DNA from: Candidatus Poribacteria bacterium
GTDB taxonomy: Bacteria > Poribacteria > WGA-4E > WGA-3G
DNA length: 54,787 nucleotides
Assembly (NCBI GenBank): GCA_022827185.1
Contig: JAJDTM010000006.1
Span: 1-54,787 of the forward strand
Reading direction: 5' to 3'
Both the position numbers and the translations under genes were made by a program. The notes beneath the pieces were generated by a model. It was not told the DNA's origin. It did no database searches and saw only the letters and a list, made by a program, of their open reading frames with translations. Shown one piece after another: positions 16,609-29,000 of this stretch; the first letter of the stretch is position 1, and every line of letters begins with the position of its first letter.

Positions 16609-19600
16609 ATGCTCGGACGAGTAAAATCCCAAGTTGTGGCATCTCTGTGTTTGATATTTTTTACGCTTTACCTCTCACCGTCGATTTTTGCACAAGATGC
16701 GACAAACGACGTGAAAATCATTGAACGCTATAAGTTAATGCTGAGTCGTAAGCCGAAAGAGGGAAGCACTTTTGATCGGCTCTACCAGTTTTATCTTGAA
16801 GGTGCGGGGTTAGACGTGATGGTAGCCGATTATCAGGCGGAAGTGCAAGCGAAACCCGGTAGTGCGAACCCGCAACTTATTTTGGGACACATCTACAAAC
16901 GCCTTGGGAGAGACGCTGAAGCCGTCAAAGCATATCAACGCGCCGTCGAACTTGCGCCGAACAATTACTACCCACACTTTGCCCTCGGACAGGCATACGC
17001 GATATTGCTGCAACATGAAAACGCGATTGGCACATTGAACCAGGCAGCCAAAATCTCTGAGGAAACGCAAACCGCTACCCCTGAAGACCTTACCGCTATC
17101 TACAAAGCACTCGGCAGCGCATATTTCCGCCGAGATCGCGTTGATGCGGCAATCTCCGCGTGGACGAAGATCGCTGAACTTGACCCCGAGAACATCTTTA
17201 CACGGATTGAACTCGCGGATTTACTCCGTGAGCAGGAACTCTACGAGCAGGCAATCACGCAGCACGAAGCAATCATTCAACTCAAAACAGAAGATCCGTA
17301 TCGCGTGTGCCTGAGTCGGCGCGAAATCGGCAATATCCACGAGGCAAAGGGCGACTACGAGGCTGCTATTGAGAGTTACGATACAGCACTTGCGTTGACG
17401 GCACCCGGCAACTGGCTCCGTAAGGATCTCCAACACCGCGTCATCGGGATTTACGCAGCAGACGGGAATTGGGAAGGTTTAATAGAATACTATCAAAAGA
17501 AACTTGAGGCTGCGCCGAATGAACCTGAACGCCTCGGCTTGCTTGCTGCTGCCTATATTGAAAACCAACAACTTGACGAAGGCATTGCAACATATCAAAA
17601 GGCAGTCGAACTCGCGCCAACCGATGCGAATCTGCGCTTGCAACTCATCACAGCATTCAGGAACGCTGAAAGGTTTGAAGACGCTGCGGCAGCGTATGAA
17701 TCTTTGAGCGAACAGGATCCTGACGATTTCGGTATCTATCGCGAACTCGGTGAATTATACCTATATTTGGAAGACGAAGATAAGGCACGGGCAACATATC
17801 AACGGATGATTGACGGCGACTCGGAGAACGCGGGTACACACCTCATCCTTGCTGAAATCTATGCCAGCAATGAATGGATGGCGGATGCCGCTGCAGCCTA
17901 TCAAAAAGCGATTTCGCTCGCGCCCAGTAATCTTGACTACATTGAATATTTCGGAGAATTCTACTTCCGCCAAGGCAATCGTGAGAAAGCAATTGAGACC
18001 TGGAATGAGATGGTCGCTGCTGATAAGGAGGTCGCTGAGAATTACGAACGGTTGGCGAAACTCCTTGACACAAAGAACTATCGCGCTGAAGCGATCACCG
18101 CAAGCCGGAAGGCTACTGAATTGATGCCTGATGTCTATCGTTATCGCGAAGCGTTAGCGAAGCTGCTCATGAAAAACGAGGACTACGATGCGGCGTTAAT
18201 CGAATACACAGAAGCCGCAAAGCTTGCCCCGAACGCATTTTTCGCTGAGGAGATGGATAACAGACGGATTGAAGTCTACCGGCGACAAGGAGTGCTTATT
18301 GAGAAGATTGAGACGGTAGAAGCGGAACTCGAAGCTTCCGGACGCTCCGATGCGGATATTTTTGCGAAGCAGAAACGGCTTGCGAAGATGTATCTTAAGT
18401 TGGGCAATATTACTTACGCACTGGAAGTTCTCTTGAAAGCAAAAGCACATCAACCTGACGATATAATTGTGAACCGGTGGCTCGCGGAGGTTTACACCAA
18501 GCAGAATCGGCGAGATGATGCCAATGCCGTCTATATGCACCTCATTGCAATTGATAGTGTAAATGCCCGAGAATACTATACCAATATCGCGCGCGCACAT
18601 CTGAACGCCATGGATTTTGATGCAGCAACAGGGGCATCAAAGCAGATCATCGCGCACAGTCCACGCAATCCTGAAGGGCATCAGATACTCGCAGAAATTG
18701 CCAAACAGTCTGGTAACTATGAGCGTGCGATAGACAGTCTCAAACAGGCACTTCGGCTGCGTTCGGAAGCGATTGATATCCGTTCAGAATTAGCGGCGAC
18801 CTACAAACTTGCTGGGAAACCCCGACAGGCACTCGCGCAGTATTGGCGGTGCTGGGAGTTGAGTGATACTGTCAATGATAAACTCGCTTTCGTCAAACCG
18901 CTTTCGGAAGCGTATTATGACTTAGGACGGCGTGGGGAGTTTGAGGAAAAACTCAAGCAGCTGTCGAAATCCAATGTATCCAGCGTTGGACCTGTTATCG
19001 CACTCGCAGAACTCTATCGGATGGAAGGCGATCTATTGAGTGCGCGTTTCCAACTCGCACGGGCATTAGACAGAGAACGCGAGAATCCCGACCTCTTGGC
19101 ACAACTCGTTAGTATCAGCGTTGATCTTGGCGATAATCAAGACGCGCTGACCTATCAACAACGCCTCGTCAAAGTGCAACCCGACCCCAGCCATCAGCGA
19201 CGACTCGGTGAGCTCCTGTTTGATGCTGGGCGCGAACAAGAAGCGATACAGGCGTGGACGAAACTCCTACACGCAAAGAACCAGACGCTTGAGGCTGAGG
19301 TCAAACTTGCGACACTTCTGATTCGGCATGGACTGCCTGACGAAGCACTCTTTGTGCTTGATCGTGCAGCAGAAAAGATCACAGGTACAGATGCCCATAT
19401 TGCGCGCTACCAACTCGGCGTGGTGTTGGTGCGTATGAACGAATTCGACCGCGCACGCACGCACTTCCAGCGAATTTTGGATATGCCGAAACCGCCCAAA
19501 AATGCGACACAGTCCGCAAAACCATCCACAACTTACACAACATCCGGTCCGCCCGGAATGAACACAGACAAATTCCGGCTCGCTCGGAATCTGCTCTACG

Positions 19601-22600
19601 AGGTTCAGTCCCAATCGTTTAGTGGAAGAAGTGGACAAGGGTGGCGACCCAATAATTTTGAGGAGACACAAGCCGGAACACTCATTCATTTGGTGACAAT
19701 CGTTCAACAACAAGGGAAGCTCAGCGAATTCATTCAACAACTTGAATCAGAGGCGACTGCAAACCCGAAGGATATCCAGACGCTTGAAACGTTGGCGCAA
19801 CTTTATATCTTGACCGATGAGACCGAAAAAACAGATGAAATTACAGATCGACTCATTGCTGCGTCGCCAAATGATTTGACGTATCAAGCGATGAGGTTGA
19901 ACCGCGTCATTCAAGGAGATTCAGACGCGGAGACTGTGCAAAAACATCTCAACGCCATCACTGGGTTAACATCTGAAGCGAAACTTTGGTACACTGCACA
20001 ATACGTCAGTAAGCTTTATGATGAAGACAAAAAGGCAGATGCGGCGGAGCTGCTCAATGCGCTTGAAAGGACGAAAGTAACCGACCTCAACGCAAGTGCT
20101 ATGTTAGTGAACGCGCTACTTCTGATGGACCGGACAGACGCGGCAGAACGCGTTATTGCTAATGTTCCTATTCCGCCGCAGCAACAACAGTGGCGGCATA
20201 GACAACTCTATTCCAATGTGATAGATACTTACATTCGTAAAGAACAGATTGATAAAGCAGTCGCGCTTTTCTGGAACTATTGTGAACGGACGAAGCCACA
20301 GACGATGAATACTCGACGCGTTGCCAAACTCACAACCGCTTCGTCATACTACGGCGGTTATGCACCGATTCAATCAAACTACCCATCGCCGACAACGTAC
20401 TATGATGAAGGCAGATTGTACTATCTGCGGCATTTTTTTAGTCGGTTGTGGAACAGGGATCTACAAGAAGCCTTGTACGCCAAGTTGCGTGCCGAGTTAG
20501 CGGCTGCAGAAGACATAAACCGCATCTATCCGGGTTTGGCACTCAGTTATTGCCATTGGTGGGATGGGCAGCGCGACAAGGCACAAGAAATTTTATCAAC
20601 CTTGCAGAAAGAATTTCCGAACGATCTTACCCTCAAACTTAACACCGTCTTTGCCTCTGTCCAGACGGGACAGCACAGTGAAGCCTTGACATTGCTTGAG
20701 GAACTCGCAGGCACTGATCCGAGAAACCGTCGTCAGTATTACAACCTCACGCTTCAACTCGCATTGCATACAGGCAACACTGTTGTCGTCCGGGAACTGA
20801 TAGCGAAACTTCTGAATTCACCGAGTGGTGCCCGGGAGCTCTATGAGTTTTCGCGAAAACTGCAAGATGCTGGTCTCACGCAACACGCCACTGCTGTTGT
20901 GAACAAGGCGATGAACTTGGCAATGGGGATGCGCGACCCGAACTTCTTGATGCGATTAAGTGAACACCTTGAGGATCTCGGTCGTGGACAAGATGCTGCG
21001 CAACTCGCTGAACGCGCGCTGCGATTCGCGAACCAACGCGACCGCTACGGATCCACTTTAAGCCGATGGAATTTTGAACAGGCAACACATCTCGTGAGCC
21101 ATTCAAAAGCCGTCCGTGAGCGCGAACCGCAATTAGTTGAAGCCGTCGAAAAGAACCCCAATTCACTCCAAGCGCACCTCAAATTAGCGGCTTTTTATGA
21201 GAGTACGAATCAGATTGAGAAAGCATCAGCAGCTTATGAGGCAGCACTCAAACTACGCTCCAAAGACACCGTAACCCGGCAGCGATATGCAGGTATGCTG
21301 CAGCGGAGCGGTAAAGTAAAAGCGGCTGTAACCCAATACATTGTGCTTCTCAAGGATAATCCAAACGCTCTGGGGTACCAAACTTGGGATGTCATAAGAA
21401 CATTTGTTCAAGCTGACAGAATTGATGATCTCGTTTCGCTCGCGAAGGCGATGATTACGCCGTCTATCGGTAGAAACTACGGTAACCAATTCGCAGGAAA
21501 TGCCGCCCGAGAATGTATGGACAATAACAATCCGACAGCTGCCATCGAAATCTATGAAAAACTCATCGAGGCACTACCGAACCGGACCTATAACCACCGT
21601 TACTTGGCATCTGCTTATGCTGCCGCTGGTGAACGTGAGAAAGCGATTGCGTTTTTGCGCCAACAACTGCAACCTGAGAAGATGTCATCACAAACCGAGC
21701 TGATATTGCAGTTGGCGGAGTTCTACAAGGCATCCGGGGCGTTAGAAGACTTCATCAAAGAATATGAAACAAAACGCACTGAAAAACCGGATGACCGCGT
21801 GTCACTTTACCTGATCGCGTCCATGCAAATTATGGCGAATAACCTGGAAGCGGCAGATCCACTTGTGTCCGAACTCTTTGACGACTCCGACAGCGGTAAT
21901 AATATAGGGTATCTCAATAATTTAGCGGACGCATACCGGCGCGCGGGGGATTCGGAACGTGAACTTCAGTTGCTTGAATCTACGGTGAAAAAACTTGACC
22001 CAAATACATGGAGATTTTCAAACACTTACAAGAAACTCGGCACCGCCTATTCACTGAAAGGTGAAAAAGAGAAGGCACAGGAAGCATTCCGTAAAATGGG
22101 AACTATTCGACTGCTGCAATACAGCAACGACATCTGGGAAAAAGAGGGTGTCGCGAACACATATATGCAGCACGAAATGTGGGACGATGCCGAAGGGGTC
22201 TATACCGAAATTGTCAACGACCTTTCAGCAAGTTCTTATGAACGTGATCAGGCGCAACGGCAGTTGATGACGGTTAAGCAGCGGCGCGGCGATCTTTCAA
22301 ACGCGACCTCCCTCACCCAAAAAACGCAAGAAATGAACATCGGAACACAGCGCGCATTGGCAGAAGCGTCCGCGCAGCAGGGTGAGACTAAACAGGCAAT
22401 AGAAATTTACGAACAGGTCGTGAAAGCGATGCCTGAGGATCTGGAATCACGTGCGGAGCTTGCTACCCTCTATTCACGTCGAAACCAACACGATGAAGCA
22501 ACTGGTATATGGAATACCCTGCTTGAAACGGATCCGGGGAATACAAAGTATCAGGACGGATTCGTTAGGAGCTATCAGGTTTCTGGGGACATCAACAGCG

Positions 22601-25600
22601 CTTTTGAACTCGCGCAGGAATATATAGACGCTGATTCGGAAAGTAGTGTCCACTATGTGCGTCTCGCGAAACTCCACGCCGCTGAAGAACAGGTTGAAGC
22701 GGCGATTGCCGCTTATGAAAAAGCGATTGAGCTCGCGCCTGGGAATGCGCAGGCTTACCACGACTTGGCAAGACTTCATCTTCGCAAAGACGACACAGAT
22801 GCCGCAGAAAAAGCGTTCAAGCAAGCCATTCAATACACCAGTCAAGATTGGGAGCGACAAGATATTGAACGAGAATTGATCAATATCTACCATCGTGAAG
22901 GTAAACTCGAAGAGATGATAATGCAGGCGGAAACTGGTGGCACCCTCACTTATGAGATGCAAAAGGAGCGTGCGCAACGTTATCGGAATGCCGGTGAACT
23001 CGAAAAGGCAGTGAACACTTACAAGAAAGCGATAGACATGACTTCCGATAGTTACGAGCGGCGTAGAATTAACGAAAGTTTGCTTGAACTCTACGTTAAA
23101 CTCGGTAAGACTGACTTGACGATGGAAGTCTACGAATCTTTGGTGAATTCCGACTCAGGCGATAACGCACGCAGCACTTTGATTGATACATATAAAGATG
23201 AGGGAAAACTCGAAACCTTGGAAAGGCTTTTTGAAAATAGACGCGAAGATGATGCAGACAATCCTGCTGTTATTGAGATGCTCGCTGAGATCTACCGAAA
23301 CGCGAACGATCTTGAGAAGACAGCGGGGGCGTATCAGGCACTCAGCAAAGCACAACCGAGCAACGTCCGCAGTTATTACTACGCCGCCGCTGCATTGAAC
23401 AACAACGGACAATCCGAATTGGCAAAAGAACTGCTGTCGCAAGGCGAAAGCGCGCTCTCAACGAGTAACGAAAAAAACGATATGTATTTTCTGAGGAGGC
23501 TTGGCGATATCTGTTATGAGGGTAAAATGTACGAAGCAGCGATTAAACTCGCCGATGCCGCGATCATTGAAAGCGCAAGATATCGGTTTTACGGCGGCTC
23601 GCCACTGAGACCCATGTACGCGCTCAAAGGCAAAAGTTACCTGCGTGAAAAACGTTATGAAGAAGCCTACAATGCATATCGGCAGCAGGCAACCGTCTCC
23701 AGATTTGACTCGGAGCGTAACGCAGCGGAAGCATCCATGCGGCGTGCAGCGCAACAAGGCAATCTTTATGAGAAATGGATCCCCGAACAGTTGAAGAAGG
23801 TTACGGAGAACCCGGATGACCTTGATGCCCGCTTTACCCTTGCGCAAAGTTACGAAGCCAGTGCCATGATTGAGGAAGCGATTGCCCAATATCAGCAAAT
23901 TAGCGAACTTCAACCTGATAGTTGGCAGTGGCATAAAAAACTTGGCGATCTTTATGACAAACAATCTCGACAACCGCGCGAGACAGGAGAAGTCATCGAA
24001 GGCACCGCCCTGTTGCTTGATGGGAATTCAAGTTTCGTGGAAATCGGTGGCACCGATATTTTGGATAACGTGACACAACAAGCGACAATCTCCGTCTGGA
24101 TCAAACCGACCGACTTCCCAAATAGATACGCACCTATCATCTTCAAAGGCGATGAACGTACATCGAACCTTAGCCATCGCAGTTATATCCTCTACCTTCG
24201 GGAGAATGGTAAGATCCAAATCGCCTCATCCCCCAACGGTCAAGGACAGAAATCGTTCTATACACAATCCGAGACGATTCAACTCGGCAAATGGTATCAC
24301 ATCGCTGGCATCATTGACGCGAAAAGAAATGTCATGCGGCTGTTTATTAACGGCGTTGAAGTCGGAACAAGAGATTTCAATGGCAAAGAGAGTTTTTATC
24401 AAAGCCGTAAACCGCTCCGGATTGGCTGGACACATGAGGAAGAGAGACCGACGCAATCGCCCTTCGTTGGGTTTATTGATGAAGTGCGTATCTGGAAGGT
24501 CGTTCGGACAGAAGCCGAAATTCGTGCGGATATGAATACGCAGTTGACAGGAGATGAACCCGGCTTAGTCGCTTACTGGAAGTTTGATGAAGCAACAGAT
24601 GGAATTGTCCGCGACGCGTCACCGAACAAAAACAACGGCAGACTTATTGGAAATGCGAAACTGGGGGCCTACACCCGTCCCGTTTTCGAGATTTCCAACC
24701 CTGGACAATTGGTACAAGCCGCAGCGGCGTATGAAAAAGCCATACAGTTGGATCCGAATTCTTATGAATTGTATCGTCTGTTGGCGCAAATCTATAAGAG
24801 AGGTGAACACCCATTAGACGCTGAGAAGGTATATCGTCGCGCGTTGGATACGTCTCTTACGCAGAGCGAATACGATGCTGCAGTTAAAGCCATCTTAAAC
24901 CTCTACACCGACGAAGAGCAAGTGGATAATCATATTCGTCTCCTTGAGGCACTGAAACCGAAAATGGCGAACAGTGTGGCTTTACATGAACTGTTAGGCG
25001 ATGCGTATAAAAAAGCAGGGGACACCGAAAAGGCAAAAACCGCCTATAACCGTTGGATCAAACTCCGGCAGAGAGCGTTAAATCGGGAAGAACGTTATTG
25101 GTACTACAGCGATTTTGCTGAGAAACTGCTCGACAAAGGACTCTACCCAGAAACAGCGTTGCAGTTCGCGAAACGTGCTTCACAACGCTCAACAAGTGCA
25201 AGTTATATTTTGACCTTGGGACATGCATATCTCGCTAACGAGCAGTATGACGCAGCCTTAGGAGAGTTTATACTCGGTCTAAACACACCAACAAGTGGAA
25301 GTGCTCACCGCGATGTCTTCTCACGGATTGTGAAAACTGGGAAAAAGATGAGCAATCAGGAACATTACCTCGAAATGCTGAATAAACTGGTTGACGCTAT
25401 GTCCGACAATCTGAAAGCACATCTACATCTCAATCTCGTGCTGGCTGAATTCTACCGTGAGAATAACATGCCTGAAAAGGCGAAAACGCACATTCAAAAC
25501 ACGGGTTTCATCACTCAGGATTCGTGGTGGATACTGGGAACGTTTGACAACACTGACGGCATCGGTTACGATACCGCCTATATCCCTGAAGACGCAACAA

Positions 25601-26010
25601 CTGTTGACACATCCGCAAAATACAACGGTATAGACGGGCAGATCAGTTGGCAAAAAAGCGAAGACGGGACATTGGACGGCTATATCAGCCTCTGGGAAGA
25701 TGTTGATTGGGGGGTCGCCTACGCGTTCGCAACTGTCACCTCGCCGGATGAACGAAAAGTCCAATTCCGATTTGATAGCGATGACCAAGGGAAAGTGTGG
25801 CTTAATGGCGAAGAGGTGTATGCCCACACAGGAACCCATCAGGCGGAAATCGACCGGGATATTATCCCTGTGACACTCAAACCCGGGAAAAACAGTATCC
25901 TCGTCAAAGTCTGTGAGGAGGAAATAACTTGGGGATTCTATCTACGCATCACAGACACAACCGGAAAACCGTTCGACGATTTGATAATGAACAAACCAGA
26001 AGAGAATTAA
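16609..26010 (+). CDS. Giant exported TPR protein with inserted LamG and C-terminal beta-sandwich
   Basis: The 3133-aa product has a signal peptide (about 1-31, ending PSIFAQDA), then a conserved start (IIERYKLMLSRKPKEGSTFDRLYQF). Dozens of TPR units follow (for example AYQRAVELAPNNYYPHFALGQAY). Two non-TPR linkers, near 964-1014 (GPPGMNTDKFRLARN) and 1246-1275 (YGGYAPIQSNYPSP), recur in the paralogues. Residues about 2462-2700 are a LamG/concanavalin-like domain (ALLLDGNSSFVEIGG, ATISVWIKPTDFP, FIDEVRIWKV), present only here. The C-terminus from about 2974 is the beta-sandwich module shared with the second WD40 protein. ATG 16609 was chosen because CCAAGGAGG lies 8 bases before it; an in-frame ATG at 16576 has no such site. 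The next TPR gene starts 12 bp downstream. It is probably a very long periplasmic or surface solenoid. Confidence 0.85.
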   Translation: MLGRVKSQVVASLCLIFFTLYLSPSIFAQDATNDVKIIERYKLMLSRKPKEGSTFDRLYQFYLEGAGLDVMVADYQAEVQAKPGSANPQLILGHIYKRLGRDAEAVKAYQRAVELAPNNYYPHFALGQAYAILLQHENAIGTLNQAAKISEETQTATPEDLTAIYKALGSAYFRRDRVDAAISAWTKIAELDPENIFTRIELADLLREQELYEQAITQHEAIIQLKTEDPYRVCLSRREIGNIHEAKGDYEAAIESYDTALALTAPGNWLRKDLQHRVIGIYAADGNWEGLIEYYQKKLEAAPNEPERLGLLAAAYIENQQLDEGIATYQKAVELAPTDANLRLQLITAFRNAERFEDAAAAYESLSEQDPDDFGIYRELGELYLYLEDEDKARATYQRMIDGDSENAGTHLILAEIYASNEWMADAAAAYQKAISLAPSNLDYIEYFGEFYFRQGNREKAIETWNEMVAADKEVAENYERLAKLLDTKNYRAEAITASRKATELMPDVYRYREALAKLLMKNEDYDAALIEYTEAAKLAPNAFFAEEMDNRRIEVYRRQGVLIEKIETVEAELEASGRSDADIFAKQKRLAKMYLKLGNITYALEVLLKAKAHQPDDIIVNRWLAEVYTKQNRRDDANAVYMHLIAIDSVNAREYYTNIARAHLNAMDFDAATGASKQIIAHSPRNPEGHQILAEIAKQSGNYERAIDSLKQALRLRSEAIDIRSELAATYKLAGKPRQALAQYWRCWELSDTVNDKLAFVKPLSEAYYDLGRRGEFEEKLKQLSKSNVSSVGPVIALAELYRMEGDLLSARFQLARALDRERENPDLLAQLVSISVDLGDNQDALTYQQRLVKVQPDPSHQRRLGELLFDAGREQEAIQAWTKLLHAKNQTLEAEVKLATLLIRHGLPDEALFVLDRAAEKITGTDAHIARYQLGVVLVRMNEFDRARTHFQRILDMPKPPKNATQSAKPSTTYTTSGPPGMNTDKFRLARNLLYEVQSQSFSGRSGQGWRPNNFEETQAGTLIHLVTIVQQQGKLSEFIQQLESEATANPKDIQTLETLAQLYILTDETEKTDEITDRLIAASPNDLTYQAMRLNRVIQGDSDAETVQKHLNAITGLTSEAKLWYTAQYVSKLYDEDKKADAAELLNALERTKVTDLNASAMLVNALLLMDRTDAAERVIANVPIPPQQQQWRHRQLYSNVIDTYIRKEQIDKAVALFWNYCERTKPQTMNTRRVAKLTTASSYYGGYAPIQSNYPSPTTYYDEGRLYYLRHFFSRLWNRDLQEALYAKLRAELAAAEDINRIYPGLALSYCHWWDGQRDKAQEILSTLQKEFPNDLTLKLNTVFASVQTGQHSEALTLLEELAGTDPRNRRQYYNLTLQLALHTGNTVVVRELIAKLLNSPSGARELYEFSRKLQDAGLTQHATAVVNKAMNLAMGMRDPNFLMRLSEHLEDLGRGQDAAQLAERALRFANQRDRYGSTLSRWNFEQATHLVSHSKAVREREPQLVEAVEKNPNSLQAHLKLAAFYESTNQIEKASAAYEAALKLRSKDTVTRQRYAGMLQRSGKVKAAVTQYIVLLKDNPNALGYQTWDVIRTFVQADRIDDLVSLAKAMITPSIGRNYGNQFAGNAARECMDNNNPTAAIEIYEKLIEALPNRTYNHRYLASAYAAAGEREKAIAFLRQQLQPEKMSSQTELILQLAEFYKASGALEDFIKEYETKRTEKPDDRVSLYLIASMQIMANNLEAADPLVSELFDDSDSGNNIGYLNNLADAYRRAGDSERELQLLESTVKKLDPNTWRFSNTYKKLGTAYSLKGEKEKAQEAFRKMGTIRLLQYSNDIWEKEGVANTYMQHEMWDDAEGVYTEIVNDLSASSYERDQAQRQLMTVKQRRGDLSNATSLTQKTQEMNIGTQRALAEASAQQGETKQAIEIYEQVVKAMPEDLESRAELATLYSRRNQHDEATGIWNTLLETDPGNTKYQDGFVRSYQVSGDINSAFELAQEYIDADSESSVHYVRLAKLHAAEEQVEAAIAAYEKAIELAPGNAQAYHDLARLHLRKDDTDAAEKAFKQAIQYTSQDWERQDIERELINIYHREGKLEEMIMQAETGGTLTYEMQKERAQRYRNAGELEKAVNTYKKAIDMTSDSYERRRINESLLELYVKLGKTDLTMEVYESLVNSDSGDNARSTLIDTYKDEGKLETLERLFENRREDDADNPAVIEMLAEIYRNANDLEKTAGAYQALSKAQPSNVRSYYYAAAALNNNGQSELAKELLSQGESALSTSNEKNDMYFLRRLGDICYEGKMYEAAIKLADAAIIESARYRFYGGSPLRPMYALKGKSYLREKRYEEAYNAYRQQATVSRFDSERNAAEASMRRAAQQGNLYEKWIPEQLKKVTENPDDLDARFTLAQSYEASAMIEEAIAQYQQISELQPDSWQWHKKLGDLYDKQSRQPRETGEVIEGTALLLDGNSSFVEIGGTDILDNVTQQATISVWIKPTDFPNRYAPIIFKGDERTSNLSHRSYILYLRENGKIQIASSPNGQGQKSFYTQSETIQLGKWYHIAGIIDAKRNVMRLFINGVEVGTRDFNGKESFYQSRKPLRIGWTHEEERPTQSPFVGFIDEVRIWKVVRTEAEIRADMNTQLTGDEPGLVAYWKFDEATDGIVRDASPNKNNGRLIGNAKLGAYTRPVFEISNPGQLVQAAAAYEKAIQLDPNSYELYRLLAQIYKRGEHPLDAEKVYRRALDTSLTQSEYDAAVKAILNLYTDEEQVDNHIRLLEALKPKMANSVALHELLGDAYKKAGDTEKAKTAYNRWIKLRQRALNREERYWYYSDFAEKLLDKGLYPETALQFAKRASQRSTSASYILTLGHAYLANEQYDAALGEFILGLNTPTSGSAHRDVFSRIVKTGKKMSNQEHYLEMLNKLVDAMSDNLKAHLHLNLVLAEFYRENNMPEKAKTHIQNTGFITQDSWWILGTFDNTDGIGYDTAYIPEDATTVDTSAKYNGIDGQISWQKSEDGTLDGYISLWEDVDWGVAYAFATVTSPDERKVQFRFDSDDQGKVWLNGEEVYAHTGTHQAEIDRDIIPVTLKPGKNSILVKVCEEEITWGFYLRITDTTGKPFDDLIMNKPEEN

Positions 26011-26022
26011 GGATATCCACAC

Positions 26023-29000
26023 ATGTTAAAAGAAAAAAAACACACAATCGCTGTCCATGTTCTGTGCTTTATCGTTTGCGCTTTGTGTTTCACAGCTATT
26101 ACCCTCGCACAAGACGAAACAGATGACGCAAAAATTATCGAACGCTATAAACTCATGCTGAGTCGCAAGCCGAAAGAGGGAAGCACTTTTGATCGGCTCT
26201 ATCAGTTTTATCTCGAAGGTCCCGGCTTAGATGCGATGATAACCGATTATCAGTCAGAGGCAGCAGCCAAGCCTGATAGTCCGAATATCCAACTCATCTT
26301 GGGGCATATATACAAACGCTTCGGAAAAGATACTGAGGCAATCAAAGCATATCAACACGCAGTTACACGCTCTTCAAACGATTACTACCCCCATCTTGCG
26401 CTCGGACAAATATATACAACGTTACATCGGTATGAAGCGGCAATCAACACACTCACAAAAGCAGCAGCATTGGCAGAGCAAACGGAATCTGGGACACTTG
26501 ATGATCAAATTACGATTTATAAAACACTCGGACGCGCCTATTTCCATCGGGATCGGGTGGACGACGCAATCATAACGTGGACAAAAATCGCTGAATTGGA
26601 CCCGCAGAACATCTTTGCCCGTATTGAACTCGCTGACCTCTTCCGTGAGCAGGAACTCTATCCACAAGCCATCGCACAACATGAAGCAATTATTGAGATA
26701 AAAAAAGAGGATCCCTATCGTGTCTGTCTCAGTCTGCGCGAAATTGGCAAAATTCACGAAGACACAGGTGATTATGCGGCAGCGCAAGCGCGCTACGATG
26801 CGGCACTGGCATTGACGGCTCCGGGCAATTGGCTCCGAAAAGACCTGCAACAACGCGTCATCGGAATTTACGCCGCCGATGCCAATTGGCAGGGTTTAAT
26901 CACGTACTACCAAAACAAACTTGAGACAACCCCGAATGACCCCGAACTCATCGGCTTGCAGGCTTCAGCATATATTAAGAATCAGCAGCTTGACGCAGGT
27001 ATTGCGGCGTATCGGAAAGGATTAGAACTTGCCCCCACGGATACTGAACTACGACTCAACTTGATTGCTACGCTTCGCAGTGCCGAGAAATTTGAAGACG
27101 CTGCAGTAGAATATGAAATGCTCAGTGAACAGCAACCTGACGATTTCGGCATCTACCGCGAACTCGGCAAACTATACTTGCAACGCAAGGATGAAGATAA
27201 AGTCAAAGTAACCTATCAACGGATGATTGACCAAGATCCTGAAAACGCAAGCACATACCTTATTCTTGCCGAAATCTACACTGGACATGAATGGATGGAA
27301 GCTGCCGTTGCATCTTATGAGAAGGCTATTTCACTGGCACCTGATAACCTGGATTATATTGAATATTTCGGTGAATTTTATTTCCGCCAAGGCGATCGTG
27401 AGAAGGCGATTGAGACATGGCATCGGATGGTTGCTGGTGAAAAGGGGGTTGCCGAGAACTACGACCGCTTGGCACAGTTGCTTGACACGAAAGCCTTAGC
27501 TACTGAGGCACTCATTGCAAGTCATAAGGCAGTAGCGTTGATGCCGGATGCGTATCGCTATCGCGAGGCGTTGGGGAGGCGACTCATGCAGGACAAACAG
27601 TACGACGCAGCACTCACGGCGTACACAGAAGCAGTAAGACTCGCGCCGAACGAATTTTTCGCCGAACAGATGGACGACCAGCGCATTGAAATCTATCGAC
27701 GACAAGGGACACTTGCAGATCAAATTGCAGCGGTCGAGATGGCACTTGAGAAACCGGAGATCTCTGCTGCCGACCTCTTCGTGAATCAGAAGAAACTCGC
27801 TAAGATGTATCTGAAGTTGAAAAACACGCCTTACGCGCTGGAAATGCTTTTGAAAGCGAAAGCACTGCGACCTGATGATGTACCCGTTAACCGATGGCTT
27901 GCGGAAATCTACGTTAATCAAGGGAGGCGCGACGATGCGAATGCACGCTACGCTCACTTAACAGACATAGACAAGGCGAATGCCCGGGAATACTACACGA
28001 ACATCGCGCGCATCCATCTAAAGGCTGTGGATTTAGAAGCCGCTAAAACTGCAGCAAAGCAGGCAATCGCACATAACCCACGTAACCCCGAAGGCTATCA
28101 GCTGCTGGCGGAAATCGAAAAACAAGCCGGAAATTACGATAATGCTATCAACAATCTGAAGCATGCGATTCGCCTGCGTCCCGATGCAACCGATATTCGC
28201 GTGGAACTCGCTGCTATTTACAAACTTTCAGATAAACCGCGACAAGCACTCACACAGTACTGGCGGTGTTGGGAATTGAGCAATAGTGTGGGTGATAAAC
28301 TCGCCTTCGTCAAACTTCTTTCTGCAGTATATTATGACTTGGGACGCCGCAATGAATTTGAGGAAAGATTGAAGCAGTTGTCCAAAGCGAATGCGTCCAG
28401 TATAGCACCTGTCTTGGCATTAGCAGAGCTCTATCGGATAGAGGGTGACTTACCCAATGCGCGTTTCCAATTGGCACAAGCGTTAGACAGGGAGCCCGAA
28501 AACCCTGACTTATTGGCACAACTGGTAACAATCAACCTTGACCTTGGTAATCACCAAGACGCGCTCGCCTACCAACAGCGGCTCGTCAAGGTACAGCCAG
28601 ATCCCCGCCATCAGCAAAAACTCGGTGAGTTGTTATTCGATGCCGGACGCGAGCAGGAGGCGATTCAGGCGTGGACAAAACTGCTACACACAAAAAATCA
28701 GACGTTTGAAGCAGAGCTCAAACTCTCAGCCTTGCTCATCCACCACGGATTATTGGACGAAGCACTTTTTACGCTGGCGCGCGCAGGCGAGAATGCCCAA
28801 GATGCCAAAGCCATCTATCGACTCGGCGCAGCATTGGTCGAAATGAACGAGTTAGAACGCGCCCAACCCTACTTCCAGCAAATTTTGGAAATGTCCACGC
28901 CCGCCAGAAATATAAAGCAGAACGTAACGATAAATCCAAATTATGCAACATCGGGAACCTCCAGACTTAATACGAACAAATTTAGGCTCGCGCGAAGTCT

